A DNA stretch of 64,000 nucleotides, from positions 2,418,001 to 2,482,000 of the forward strand of contig CAWEDV010000001.1 of the NCBI GenBank assembly GCA_963807975.1. The letters are read 5' to 3'. The notes beneath the pieces were generated by a model that saw nothing but the letters and a program-made list of their open reading frames with translations, had not been told where the DNA came from and searched no databases. Of this stretch, positions 16,964 through 25,587 are shown piece after piece (position 1 is the stretch's first letter; each line of letters begins with the position of its first letter). A program made the translations under genes and the position numbers. This stretch comes from JAACFF01 sp963807975. Its GTDB lineage: Bacteria > Chloroflexota > Anaerolineae > Promineifilales > Promineifilaceae.

Positions 16964-18760
16964 TCACTCCACAAATAGAGGCACGACGGCGAACTGCGTC
17001 ACATCCACAATCCCCAAATCAGATATCCGCAGCTCAGGAATGACAACCAGGCCTAACAAGCTTAACTGCATGTAGGCATTGTTGAGCAAGCAGGAGCATT
17101 CCCGGAAAGCATTCACCATCCGTTCCGCCTTATCAGCCACCTGCTCCGCCCGTTCATCCGACATCAAACCGGCAATGGGCAGTTCCACCAGGGCAATTTC
17201 CTGCCCTTCTTTGAAAACGACGACGCCCCCGCCTACCTCGCCCAATCGATTGGCAGCCAGGGCCATATCATCTTTTCTCGTGCCAACGACGATCATATGA
17301 TGGCTGTCGTGGGCCACGCTGCTGGCGATAGCGCAGGGCACAGCAAATCCAAATCCTGAGACGAAGCCGTTAACCACACCCCCGGTCGCTCGATGCCGTT
17401 CTACCAAAGCGATCTGGCATACATCTTGTGCCAGGTTCATCTGCACCAATCCATCTTGCACCGCCAAATCATGTTCCAAGGCCCGCGTCGGGGCTTGATT
17501 CTCGATAACGCCGATGGTTCGCACACGGACCTGGGTCGCGCCATCCGGAGCAGCGATGTCAAAATCAGCCGCCGCCAGGCGTTTGCCCAGTTTGATGGTG
17601 CCCTTCACAAAATCAGGATATTCATAACGAGGCAAATCGATGGTCAGGCGTCCATCCTCAGCCACAATTTCGCCGCCGGAGATTACTAGTTCAATCGGCA
17701 GTTCAACCAGATCGCTGCTGATGACAATATCGGCATAACGTCCAGGCGTGATACTGCCCAGATCTTTCTCCAGGCCAAAATGTTCGGCCGTATTTAGCGT
17801 GGCCATCTGAATAGCTGTCACCGGTGGCAATCCTTGCGCGATAGCATGGCCTACTACGCGGTTCATATGCCCCTCGTGAACCAGGGTGCCGGAGTGGCTG
17901 TCGTCAGTACAGAGGATGAAATTGCGGCTGTCCAGACCATCCTCTGTGATCGCCTTAACCTGCGTCGCCACATCATACCAGGCCGACCCCAGACGCAGCA
18001 TCGCCTTCATACCCTGGCGTACACGAGCGATAGCATCTTCCTTACGCGTTCCCTCATGATCATCTGCCGGTCCTCCAGCCACATAGCCATGGAATGGAGC
18101 ACCCAAATCGAGCGAAGCATAATGCCCGCCAATCACCTTGCCTGCCTTCATCGTCTCCGCCATCTCGGCATGCATCTTCTCATCGCTCATAAAAACACCG
18201 GGGAAGTTCATCATCTCCCCCAGACCGATGATTCCAGGCCAGCTCATAGCCTCCGCGACTTCTTCCGGCCCGATGGCCGCACCTGGTGTCTCCAAACCCG
18301 GCGCACTGGGCACGCAGCTGGGCATTTGCACATAGACATTGATCGGCAGGATAGCCGCTTCATCATGCATGAGCCGTACCCCGGGCAGGCCCAAAACATT
18401 GGCAATCTCATGAGGGTCAATGAACATGCTCGTTGTGCCGTGCGGGATGACAGCCCGCGCGAACTCGGTCACGGTCACCATGCCGCTTTCTACATGCATA
18501 TGTGCATCGCAAAGGCCAGGCACCAAATAACGGCCGTGTGCCTCGACTATTTTCGTCCCCGGCCCAATAGTATGGCCGGCATCTCCACCAACATAGGCGA
18601 TACGGCTGCCAACTATGGCAACGTCGGTGCCCGGCAGAATCTCACCACTGTGCACATTCACCCAACGGCCGTTGCAGATCACCAAATCAGCCGCCTTGCG
18701 CCCCATCGCCACATCGACCAGATCCCGCGACACCTCATGCCACGCTTTTCTCTTACTCAT
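16964..18760 (-). CDS. ade: Adenine deaminase
   Basis: Amidohydrolase that converts adenine to hypoxanthine and ammonia in purine salvage. The 598-aa length and domain order match bacterial Ade: an N-terminal beta-sandwich, the metal-binding DAHMHVESGMV near residue 85, IDPHEIANVLG, GHYASLDLG, ILCTDDSHSG and the C-terminal adenine deaminase domain with VAHDSHHMIVVG. GGAGGTG stands upstream of the ATG at 18758-18760. The RidA gene lies 60 bp upstream on the same strand, so the two may form a small nitrogen-salvage operon. Confidence 0.95.
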   Translation of the reverse strand: MSKRKAWHEVSRDLVDVAMGRKAADLVICNGRWVNVHSGEILPGTDVAIVGSRIAYVGGDAGHTIGPGTKIVEAHGRYLVPGLCDAHMHVESGMVTVTEFARAVIPHGTTSMFIDPHEIANVLGLPGVRLMHDEAAILPINVYVQMPSCVPSAPGLETPGAAIGPEEVAEAMSWPGIIGLGEMMNFPGVFMSDEKMHAEMAETMKAGKVIGGHYASLDLGAPFHGYVAGGPADDHEGTRKEDAIARVRQGMKAMLRLGSAWYDVATQVKAITEDGLDSRNFILCTDDSHSGTLVHEGHMNRVVGHAIAQGLPPVTAIQMATLNTAEHFGLEKDLGSITPGRYADIVISSDLVELPIELVISGGEIVAEDGRLTIDLPRYEYPDFVKGTIKLGKRLAAADFDIAAPDGATQVRVRTIGVIENQAPTRALEHDLAVQDGLVQMNLAQDVCQIALVERHRATGGVVNGFVSGFGFAVPCAIASSVAHDSHHMIVVGTRKDDMALAANRLGEVGGGVVVFKEGQEIALVELPIAGLMSDERAEQVADKAERMVNAFRECSCLLNNAYMQLSLLGLVVIPELRISDLGIVDVTQFAVVPLFVE

Positions 18761-18820
18761 GAATCAAACACCTCCGACGGCAAACAGTCCGCTGCTTCAC
18801 TTTCCACAATTGATTAAATG

Positions 18821-19207
18821 CTATTGGGATAGGATCGCCACCGCTTCTATTTCCAGGCGCGAACCCAAGGGCAAGGCTGCGGCCTGCACCGCCGATCGTG
18901 CCGGTGGATTCTCACTGAAATACCGCGCGTAAACCGCATTCATAGCCGCGAACTCACCCATATCCTGCAAGAATACAGTCGTTTTCACCACATCTAGCAG
19001 TCCGGCGCCCGCCGCTTCCAAAACCGCCTGCAAATTTTGCAGAACGCGATCCGCCTGAATCGTAATGTCATCTTCTACCATTTTACCGCTGGCCGGATCC
19101 AGCGGAATCTGCCCCGCCGTGTATACGAACTGGCCAACTCGAACCGCCTGAGAATAGGGACCAATCGCCGCCGGGGCATGATCTGTTTGCACAATCGTCT
19201 TGCTCAT
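18821..19207 (-). CDS. ridA: RidA family reactive intermediate/imine deaminase
   Basis: Small trimeric enzyme of 128 aa that hydrolyses reactive enamine/imine intermediates from PLP enzymes. The motifs IGPYSQAVRVG (N-terminal), VYTAGQIPLDP and the C-terminal PARSAVQAAALPLGSRLEIEA with the catalytic-site Arg and Glu are as in RidA. GGGAG precedes the ATG at 19205-19207. It lies upstream of adenine deaminase in the same direction. Confidence 0.93.
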   Translation of the reverse strand: MSKTIVQTDHAPAAIGPYSQAVRVGQFVYTAGQIPLDPASGKMVEDDITIQADRVLQNLQAVLEAAGAGLLDVVKTTVFLQDMGEFAAMNAVYARYFSENPPARSAVQAAALPLGSRLEIEAVAILSQ

Positions 19208-19468
19208 CTTACTTACTCCCTGCTCTAATAACTGGGCAGAGCCTACTCAGCCCTGCCAGCTTTAGAGAATTGTCATGGCTAATCTGTTTATGATACACTT
19301 TTGCCAATAGAAGTGCACAATAACAAGTAGAGCAAACAAACCTCCCAACCTTAACTTGGCACAACCGGAACCGGCAAGATGGCACATGGTCTGTCACCAG
19401 CATCGATGGCACGCTTGGGAAATCCTGCCCGCTAGAATAGAACGAAATAGAGAGGAGATTATCAAGAA

Positions 19469-20026
19469 ATGATTGATGTTAACCAGTTGCGTCGCGGCGT
19501 CACTTTTTTGTATCAAGACAGCTTATACAAAGTGACGGAGTATAGCCATAGCAAACCAGGTCGCGGCAAAGCGACCATTCGTGTCAGCGTCCGTGATCTA
19601 CGCAAAGGATCAAACCAACAGATGACCTTTACCTCCGGCGATCGTGTTGAAGACGTGCGCTTGGAGAATCACACTTATCAATACTTATATGACGACGGAA
19701 CCTTTTACGTTTTCATGGACGTCGAATCCTTTGAGCAAAAACAGGTGCCCCACGCCATCTTCGAAGGACAGGTGCAGTACCTGCGCGATAATATGGAGGT
19801 TGACCTGCTCGATTACGAAGGTGAAATCATCGACTATGATCTCCCCAAATCGATGGAATTCGAAGTCGTCGAAGCTGAAAATGCCGTTGCCGGTGACACC
19901 GCCACCGGTGCCACCAAAGATATCATCACTGACACTGGCCTGAAAGTACGCACCCCCCTATTTATAAAAGTTGGCGACCGCATTAAGGTCAACACTGAAA
20001 GCGGTTCCTATATTACACGCCTCTAG
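19469..20026 (+). CDS. efp: Translation elongation factor P
   Basis: Ribosome-binding factor that relieves stalling at polyproline stretches. Three beta-barrel domains in 185 aa: a KOW-like N-domain, the central OB fold and the C-terminal OB fold ending in KVGDRIKVNTESGSYITR. The loop that reaches the peptidyl-transferase centre reads SKPGRGKA, so the tip residue is Arg32 where many bacteria have a modified lysine. GAGAGGAG precedes the ATG. No modification enzyme gene (epmA, earP, ymfI) is adjacent. A terminator follows. Confidence 0.95.
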   Translation: MIDVNQLRRGVTFLYQDSLYKVTEYSHSKPGRGKATIRVSVRDLRKGSNQQMTFTSGDRVEDVRLENHTYQYLYDDGTFYVFMDVESFEQKQVPHAIFEGQVQYLRDNMEVDLLDYEGEIIDYDLPKSMEFEVVEAENAVAGDTATGATKDIITDTGLKVRTPLFIKVGDRIKVNTESGSYITRL

Positions 20027-20057
20027 CAAGCCACATTGTTGGCCCATTTTATATTTC

Positions 20058-20092
20058 AGCGCAGTCCAACACAGGGCTGCGCTTTTTCTTTT
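20058..20092 (+). terminator. Rho-independent terminator of efp
   Basis: AGCGCAG-TCC (20058-20067) pairs with GGG-CTGCGCT (20074-20083) around a short AACACA loop and is followed by TTTTTCTTTT. It closes the efp transcription unit. Confidence 0.8.
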
Positions 20093-20119
20093 AATTCACT
20101 GATACTTTACGCGTGGTGC

Positions 20120-20149
20120 TTGAAGTCCACCTCTCCTTTTTGTTATACT
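20120..20149 (+). promoter_or_regulatory. Promoter of the second LysM gene
   Basis: TTGAAG at 20120-20125 and TATACT at 20144-20149 are separated by 18 bp. It lies about 110 bp upstream of the LysM gene start and downstream of the efp terminator. Confidence 0.5.
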
Positions 20150-20260
20150 GTTGATTAGGTTTACTTTAACGAATGGACTGCTAAAGGTTGCATGGTCCTG
20201 CATGCCCCCATATGCCTTTTGCACTGGAAAAGGCTGAACAGTGTCATCATGGAGGGTGTT

Positions 20261-20719
20261 ATGAAGAAGGTTCGCTACTTCCTAGATCGCTATCAGATAG
20301 CGTGGGTGGTGCTGCTCTGTGCCCTGGCGCTTTTTATCTTTTCAGCCTCCACAGCTCACGCCGCTCAGCCAACTGCCTGCAATACCTTTCATTTCGTCCA
20401 ACCCGGCCAGACGCTGTTTTCGATCGGTCTTTCGTATGGTGTTACAGTCGCAGACATGATGACTGCAAACCCTGCAATAATGAATCCCAACATACTTCCT
20501 GCTGGTGCTTGGCTCTGTGTTCCCCCTCCTGGCCTAGGAACGGGAGGACCTGAAATAATACCTCCCATCGCCTGTAGAACTTACCATAACATTACCTTTG
20601 GTCAGACATTGTACTCAATTGGCCGCTTCTATGGGGTCCACTATCAAATACTCGCCCAGGTTAATGGCATTCCAAATGTAGACATTATTTACGCCGGAGA
20701 CACTCTGTGCATTCCATAA
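20261..20719 (+). CDS. Secreted LysM-domain protein
   Basis: 152-aa protein with a signal peptide (hydrophobic core VVLLCALALFIF, likely cleavage after STAHA) and two LysM modules, near residues 35-85 and 103-152. Both modules end in a cysteine-bearing LCVP/LCIP strand and begin with a cysteine before the first strand, so each may be closed by a disulfide. GGAGGG at 20251-20256 fixes the ATG at 20261; in-frame starts further up lack a ribosome site. It probably binds peptidoglycan or another GlcNAc polymer outside the cell. It has no lipobox, unlike its relative at 270-902. Confidence 0.82.
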   Translation: MKKVRYFLDRYQIAWVVLLCALALFIFSASTAHAAQPTACNTFHFVQPGQTLFSIGLSYGVTVADMMTANPAIMNPNILPAGAWLCVPPPGLGTGGPEIIPPIACRTYHNITFGQTLYSIGRFYGVHYQILAQVNGIPNVDIIYAGDTLCIP

Positions 20720-20768
20720 TCTGCAAGACACAGAGGTAACCTTTCTGTATCAAAGTTTCGATCTTTTT

Positions 20769-21665
20769 CTAGCCGCTGTCCCACCAACCATCCCGCAGGC
20801 CGCACATGTACGCGGTTGCAGCTTTGCTGCGTCCGGTTAGCAGCAGGCGAGTCACCATCTTCAAACCGCTCAACATCCGAAAGCCAAAAATCAGCAGCGG
20901 GCTGCCTAGATGGGCATGCCTCCTCCAAAAAATAACGCTGCTGTGGGCCAGGTGATAGCGGCGTAAAGGAGAATCCTCTTCGCCACCCGTGCTGGCCGCA
21001 ACCCGGTGCCACAAATGCGCCCCTGCCACCAGGCGCAGGCGGAACCCCGCTTGACGCAGGCGAAGCGACCAGTCCAAATCCTCAAAATAAAAGAAGAAAC
21101 GTTCATCCAGCAGTCCTACCTTCTGGACGGCAGCCAAATTTGCCAGAAGACAGGTGCCCAATAGGTAATCAACATCCCGGCTCTCCGCCCACTGCGGACC
21201 GTCAAGCTCACCCATGCCCGTCTCGCGTAAATCTAATGTATGCGCCTGCTGCCGACCATTGGCGAACCAGATGCGCTCCGGCTGCGCTTCATAATAGATC
21301 TTGGGCGAGAGCAGTGCGATATCAGGTCCTGCTTCCACGAGGAGTTTGGCCAACATATCCGGGGCAGCGAAGGCATCGTTGTTCATCAGAAGAGCAAAGT
21401 CATACGCTTCATCCACAGCCACCTGCAGCCCTCGGTTATTTCCCGCCGCAAAGCCTATATTGTCCGGCAGGACCAGCAGACGGAATCCAGGCTGGCTCGC
21501 TTCAAGTGCGGCTGCGGAATCATCCCCTGAGCCATTGTCGATCACCAGAATATCCAGCGCTGGTGCGGACATCGCCTGCAAGGCAGCCACACATTCCAGG
21601 GTAACGCCGGCCTGTTCCCAATTAAGGACGATAGCCAGAACACGAGGGGCAGCCCGTAAATTCAT
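20769..21665 (-). CDS. Glycosyltransferase family 2 (rhamnosyltransferase-like)
   Basis: Cytosolic or membrane-associated GT-A glycosyltransferase of 298 aa. It shows VLAIVLNWEQ (strand 1), LVIDNGSGDDSAAAL (nucleotide site), NIGFAAGNNRGL, LLMNNDAF (the DXD-equivalent metal site) and the DERFFFYFEDLDWSLR acceptor motif of the WbbL group. The frame extends upstream to 21908, but the ATG at 21663-21665 overlaps the previous gene's stop by 4 bp and starts the domain correctly. It forms a two-gene unit with the GT2 gene at 21662-22531, probably for a surface polysaccharide. Confidence 0.87.
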   Translation of the reverse strand: MNLRAAPRVLAIVLNWEQAGVTLECVAALQAMSAPALDILVIDNGSGDDSAAALEASQPGFRLLVLPDNIGFAAGNNRGLQVAVDEAYDFALLMNNDAFAAPDMLAKLLVEAGPDIALLSPKIYYEAQPERIWFANGRQQAHTLDLRETGMGELDGPQWAESRDVDYLLGTCLLANLAAVQKVGLLDERFFFYFEDLDWSLRLRQAGFRLRLVAGAHLWHRVAASTGGEEDSPLRRYHLAHSSVIFWRRHAHLGSPLLIFGFRMLSGLKMVTRLLLTGRSKAATAYMCGLRDGWWDSG

Positions 21666-22531
21666 GGACGACTGGCTCCCCAACACCAGGCGATCTTCGT
21701 CATATATATGGCCGGCCATACCGCTGCGTGAGGCACCATCGTATCTGGACGGCGCTGAATGATGCCCATTGTCACCCCCCCGGCGATCAATGGGGCCAGC
21801 AAAAGCGTCAAAGCTCTGCTGCGCAGGAAAAATGGTGTCTTCAGAGTGTCCTGGTGTCGCACGCGGACCTGCCGCGCATAACGGCCGTTTATGGCACAAT
21901 CCTGCCATACCTGAACCATCGTTCGCCGTCCGTGTTCGTGCCGAACTGCTGCCGTTGGCCAGAAATAAGGATAATATCCCGCCTCACGCATGCGCGTGGT
22001 CCAATCCACATCATGGCTGTATAGGAGGGACACATCGAGCCCCCCTACCTGCTCAATCACCTGCCGCTCAACCGAAAGATTCAGCGTTGGTAAAAAGGGG
22101 CGATACCCAGCAGGAGCGCTGCTGAATATTTCGTGGAACATCGTCAGGTTGTAGGTAAGATGCCAATAATTATCCCCCTCCGGCAGCACGCCTCCACCCA
22201 CGACATCGTGCCCCGCCTCGTGGGCGGCGCGATGCTCCAGCAGCCAATTCGCCTGTGGCAGACAGTCACTATCAAGAAAGATAAGCAGTTCTCCACGAGC
22301 CGCCTCTATTCCCAGGTTGCGCGCGCTGCTGGCATCAACGGGCTGGCCTGTATCGACCAACAGGGCCGATCCCGGCTTTAACAACCCCTGGTCATCCTTG
22401 CCCACGACGATAATTTCATCTTGCGGCCCATACCCTTTCTGTGCAGCCACCGCCTCAACCACGCGATCCACAATCGGTGAGTTCAAACTTGGTATGATGA
22501 TACTGGTTGGCGGGCGCCTACTTGCAGTCAA
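21662..22531 (-). CDS. Glycosyltransferase family 2
   Basis: Second GT-A enzyme of 289 aa. SIIIPSLNSP starts the fold, ASSARNLGIEAARGEL and FLDSDCLP (DSD metal motif) follow, and the SLLYSHDVDWTTRMREAGY region supplies the catalytic acid. A hydrophobic stretch near residues 245-265 may contact the membrane. The start is TTG at 22529-22531, with GGAAAGGG upstream. It overlaps the next GT2 gene by 4 bp, so both are likely translated together. The sugar donor cannot be deduced. Confidence 0.83.
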   Translation of the reverse strand: MTASRRPPTSIIIPSLNSPIVDRVVEAVAAQKGYGPQDEIIVVGKDDQGLLKPGSALLVDTGQPVDASSARNLGIEAARGELLIFLDSDCLPQANWLLEHRAAHEAGHDVVGGGVLPEGDNYWHLTYNLTMFHEIFSSAPAGYRPFLPTLNLSVERQVIEQVGGLDVSLLYSHDVDWTTRMREAGYYPYFWPTAAVRHEHGRRTMVQVWQDCAINGRYARQVRVRHQDTLKTPFFLRSRALTLLLAPLIAGGVTMGIIQRRPDTMVPHAAVWPAIYMTKIAWCWGASRP

Positions 22532-22605
22532 ATTACATCCCTTTCCTTGCAGCTTTTAGCCTTTGCTCGCCAATTATAACCTAGATTGGGTCAACCTTTC
22601 CCCTT

Positions 22606-22664
22606 GATTGGTTCAATCTTCGAGATTGAACCAATCTCATAACTTACCTCAATTCTGCTATAAT
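22606..22664 (+). promoter_or_regulatory. folE promoter region with a 31-bp palindrome (candidate operator)
   Basis: GATTGGTTCAATCT (22606-22619) and AGATTGAACCAATC (22623-22636) form a perfect 14-bp inverted repeat with a TCG loop. A good -10 (TATAAT, 22659-22664) follows, so the palindrome ends where the -35 should be (no good -35 is seen). A half-like AGATTGGGTCAACC lies 20 bp upstream. There is no T run, and genes on both sides point away from it, so an operator is more likely than a terminator. Confidence 0.5.
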
Positions 22665-22713
22665 GAGTGCACCTTTCAAACAGATGATTGCCAAATAAAG
22701 GAGAACAGGTTCA

Positions 22714-23340
22714 ATGACAACCATAAATGAAAAACAGGCTGCCCGCCTGAAAGATGGCCCCGTATTATCAGCCCAGTGCAAACGGGAGGTAGCCAACTCC
22801 ATTCTAAATATTCTGGAAACTGTCGGTGAGAACCCCCAACGAGAGGGACTTCTGGACACACCGGCACGAGTAGCCCGTTCTTACGATGAACTGCTCATCG
22901 GTTACAAAATGGACCCGCATGAATTGTTAAACAACGCCCTTTTTGATGTTGAATACAGCGAGATGGTGCTGGTGACCGACATTGATTTCTACAGCATGTG
23001 CGAACATCATATGCTGCCCATCATCGGCAAAGCCCATATCGCCTATATTCCTAACAAAAAAGTCGTCGGTCTGTCCAAGATTCCGCGCATCGTCGAAGCC
23101 TATGCCCGCCGCCTGCAGGTACAGGAGAGGATGACGCGCCAAATCGCTCAGTTAATCGACGAACTGATCAAGCCCCAAGGCGTTGCCGTCATTGTCGACG
23201 CGGTCCATATGTGCGTCGCCATGCGCGGCGCAAAAAAAGCCAATGCTCGCATGCGCACCAGCGCTCTATTGGGTCTCTTCATGCGCAATGAGCTGACTCG
23301 CTCGGAATTCATGCAGCATATTGGCCCATTCCACAACTAG
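22714..23340 (+). CDS. folE: GTP cyclohydrolase I
   Basis: Converts GTP to 7,8-dihydroneopterin triphosphate, the first step of folate (and queuosine/biopterin) synthesis. The 208 aa contain the zinc and active-site motifs: CEHHMLPIIGKAHIAYIP near residue 94, GLSKIPRIVEAYARR and VHMCVAMRGA with the second zinc-binding Cys. AAAGGAG precedes the ATG. Folate matters here because the acetyl-CoA pathway further right uses tetrahydrofolate carriers. A conspicuous palindrome sits in its promoter. Confidence 0.96.
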   Translation: MTTINEKQAARLKDGPVLSAQCKREVANSILNILETVGENPQREGLLDTPARVARSYDELLIGYKMDPHELLNNALFDVEYSEMVLVTDIDFYSMCEHHMLPIIGKAHIAYIPNKKVVGLSKIPRIVEAYARRLQVQERMTRQIAQLIDELIKPQGVAVIVDAVHMCVAMRGAKKANARMRTSALLGLFMRNELTRSEFMQHIGPFHN

Positions 23341-23404
23341 TAAAATCACCCGGGCATGCCGGCCGCAATCCTCGCCACGGCTGGTGGATTATAAGGAATA
23401 TCGA

Positions 23405-23680
23405 ATGCAAGACTCTATCGCCCAAATCGCAACCCTGCTCGAAGAAACAAAGCTTGCCCATCACCAGGCCTTTCTGTCATCCGCTGGCGACGATCCTGAT
23501 TGGCCGCTCTGGTACGCCGGCTACCTTTTAGACAAGCTGCCTCCACTTCTACAAGCGGAGATGACCCGCAGTGAGTTGACTTATTGGATGGTGCTCTTGA
23601 GCAAGGAGCAAGAGCGTGAAGCGCCAGACAGCCGCTGGTCTCACTATTACGCCGCGAGCCTGGTTGGCGAGTTTTTATAA
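23405..23680 (+). CDS. Small conserved-looking protein of unknown function
   Basis: 91-aa cytosolic protein, not recognised. AAGGAAT stands upstream of the ATG at 23405. It is rich in Trp/Tyr and acidic residues, with DDPDWPLWYAGYLLDKL at residues 29-45 and a helical C-terminal half, and has no cysteine or membrane segment. It begins 64 bp after folE and ends 12 bp before the GTPase gene, so all three are probably one transcript. Start and codon pattern support a real gene. Confidence 0.65.
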   Translation: MQDSIAQIATLLEETKLAHHQAFLSSAGDDPDWPLWYAGYLLDKLPPLLQAEMTRSELTYWMVLLSKEQEREAPDSRWSHYYAASLVGEFL

Positions 23681-23692
23681 GGCCTTGTCCCT

Positions 23693-24679
23693 GTGCCCAC
23701 AAATCTTCCGCCAGAATACTTCAATGCTGAGGAGCTTTACAAAGCCGCCAGTACGCCCCAAGAGAGAATCAGCCGCCTCGAGGATTTGATCAGCACTGTG
23801 CCCAAGCACAAGGGCACGGACAAACTGCGTGCCGATTTGCGGAAGCGGCTTTCCAAGCTCAAGGATGCTTCCACAACGAAGAAAGGCGCCGCCCGGCATG
23901 TATCCGCTTTTTTTGTCGAAAAGGAAGGGGCGGCGCAGGTGCCCATTATCGGACCGGCCAATGTCGGCAAATCGGCGCTGGTCACGGCCGTAACCAATGC
24001 CTCTCCCGAAGTCGCCCCCTTCCCCCACACAACCTGGACCGTGACACCCGGCATGATGTTCATCGACTATGCTCCCATCCAACTGGTCGACACGCCTCCG
24101 CTGACCAAGGAGTATATTGAACCCGCCCTCATGGATCTGATCCGCCGCGCCGATCTCCTGCTGCTAATGATCGATCTCCAAACCGACCCCATCGGCCACC
24201 TGCAAGAAACCATTGAACTGCTGGCTGAACAGCGCATCCTACCTCTACACCACAAGGACGAGGATGAACCGCTTCAGCGAGCCTTCTATATACCCTTGCT
24301 GATCGTTGTCAATAAATATGACGACGACCAATATGCGGAAGATTTCCAGATCCTGTGCGAACTGCTCGGCGGCGATTGGCCGCTCATTCCTATCTCGGCG
24401 ACCACGGGTTACAACCTCGACCTGTTGGGAAAAACCATCTTTGAACGTCTCAACCTCATGCGCGTCTACTCCCAACCACCAGGCAAAGAAGCTGACCGGA
24501 CCAAACCTTTCGTCCTTGAAAAAGGGAGCACTGTGGAAGATTTCGCCGCCCAGGTCCACCACGACTTCTACGAACAGCTAAAATCGGCCCGCATTTGGGG
24601 CAGCGGCGCATTCCAAGGACAGATGGTCGGCCGCGATCAAATCCTGCGCGAAGGCGACATCGTCGAACTGCGAATCTAG
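23693..24679 (+). CDS. TGS-domain GTPase of the DRG/Obg class
   Basis: 328-aa GTPase beginning at a GTG. An N-terminal helical region resembles the DRG helix-rich segment. G1 is GPANVGKSAL near residue 86, G3 is the VDTPPL variant of DxxG near residue 130, G4 is NKYD near 205, and G5 is SATTG near 232. The C-terminal 70 residues form a TGS domain with the ending IWGSGAFQGQMVGRDQIL and GDIVELR. DRG-type proteins bind ribosomes or RNA; the exact job here is unknown. It follows the small protein gene by 12 bp, and its stop codon is part of the first GTAGGGG repeat. Confidence 0.83.
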   Translation: MPTNLPPEYFNAEELYKAASTPQERISRLEDLISTVPKHKGTDKLRADLRKRLSKLKDASTTKKGAARHVSAFFVEKEGAAQVPIIGPANVGKSALVTAVTNASPEVAPFPHTTWTVTPGMMFIDYAPIQLVDTPPLTKEYIEPALMDLIRRADLLLLMIDLQTDPIGHLQETIELLAEQRILPLHHKDEDEPLQRAFYIPLLIVVNKYDDDQYAEDFQILCELLGGDWPLIPISATTGYNLDLLGKTIFERLNLMRVYSQPPGKEADRTKPFVLEKGSTVEDFAAQVHHDFYEQLKSARIWGSGAFQGQMVGRDQILREGDIVELRI

Positions 24680-24976
24680 TAGGGGCGACCCTCTGTGGTC
24701 GCCCTCTTACGTCGACCCTCTGTGGTCGCCCTCTTACGTCGACCCTCTGTGGTCGCCCTCTTACGTCGACCCTCTGTGGTCGCCCTCTTACGTCGACCCT
24801 CTGTGGTCGCCCTCTTACGTCGACCCTCTGTGGTCGCCCTCTTACGTCGACCCTGGGTGGTCGCCCTCTTACGTCGACCCTCGGTGGTCGCCCTCTTACG
24901 TCGACCCTCGGTGGTCGCCCTCTTGCGTCGACCCTCTTGCTGCGTCCCTTAGTGGTCGCCCTCTTGCTGCGTCCCC
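24679..24976. repeat. 27-bp tandem array of hairpin-forming units
   Basis: Starting with GTAGGGG at 24679, a 27-bp unit (CGACCCTCTGTGGTCGCCC plus TCTTACGT) is repeated nine times from 24686 to 24928, the first six copies identical and the last three with changes in the loop (CTGGG, CTCGG). Degenerate partial units with TTGCTGCGTCCC follow to 24976. Each unit contains GCGACC/GGTCGC or its near copy around a CTCTGT loop. The unit length is a multiple of three, so spurious frames stay open through it on both strands. There are no spacers, so this is not a CRISPR array. Confidence 0.9.
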
Positions 24977-25020
24977 AAAAACCATTACCTTCCCGTAAAA
25001 ATAGACGTACAATACTGTTC

Positions 25021-25584
25021 ATGAGCCAGCATCCCATTTACACCATTGGCTATGGCGCGCGGGAAATAGACCGTTTTGTGACCGTACTCAAAAGCCACCA
25101 GATTGATTTCCTGATCGATATCCGTTCTCGTCCCTATTCGCGCTACAAACCAGACTTCTCCAAACAGGCCCTGACCCATCACCTTCAGCAAAACGGTATT
25201 CGTTACGTCTTCATGGGCGACACCCTGGGTGGACAGCCCGAAGATCCCACCTGTTACGACGATGAAGGCAAAGTGGACTACGACAAAATCGGCACAAAAG
25301 AATTTTACGCAGAGGGCATCGGCCGTTTACGCCAGGCTTGGCAGAACCAGCTTCATGTCGTCTTGATGTGCAGCGAAGGCAAGCCGGAAATGTGCCACCG
25401 CAGCAAACTAATCGGCCAAACCCTGGTCGACGAGCAGATGAACGTGGCCCATATCGACGAGAATGACCAGATCATTGATCAAGACGATGTCCTTCTACGA
25501 CTGAATAAAGGACAGCTCAGCCTATTCGATGATTTCTACCATTACACCTCACGCAAGAAATATCGTGATGATGACCAATCATAA
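25021..25584 (+). CDS. DUF488-family protein (first copy)
   Basis: 187-aa protein of the DUF488 family, of unknown function but often near DNA-processing genes. It shows IYTIGYGAREIDRFV at the N-terminus, the LIDIRSRPYSRY motif, the conserved VLMCSEGKPEMCHRSKL segment with two cysteines and the CHR motif, and an acidic C-terminus. The ATG at 25021 is the first sensible start after the hairpin array; the frame is open upstream only because the array has a 27-bp period. It lies 3 bp before a second DUF488 gene, then a RecQ gene. Confidence 0.85.
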   Translation: MSQHPIYTIGYGAREIDRFVTVLKSHQIDFLIDIRSRPYSRYKPDFSKQALTHHLQQNGIRYVFMGDTLGGQPEDPTCYDDEGKVDYDKIGTKEFYAEGIGRLRQAWQNQLHVVLMCSEGKPEMCHRSKLIGQTLVDEQMNVAHIDENDQIIDQDDVLLRLNKGQLSLFDDFYHYTSRKKYRDDDQS

Positions 25585-25587
25585 TTC

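Noticed and set aside
17834..18817. Rightward 327-aa frame opposite adenine deaminase
   Set aside because: It is antisense to a well-supported gene and has no family motifs.
24686..24976. CRISPR array
   Set aside because: Units are directly abutting with no unique spacers, and no cas genes are near.
24595..25584. A long open frame joining the GTPase end, the repeat array and DUF488, and a leftward frame of VRGRPPRVD-type repeats
   Set aside because: The 27-bp period keeps frames open by chance on both strands. DUF488 starts properly at 25021 and the GTPase ends at 24679.
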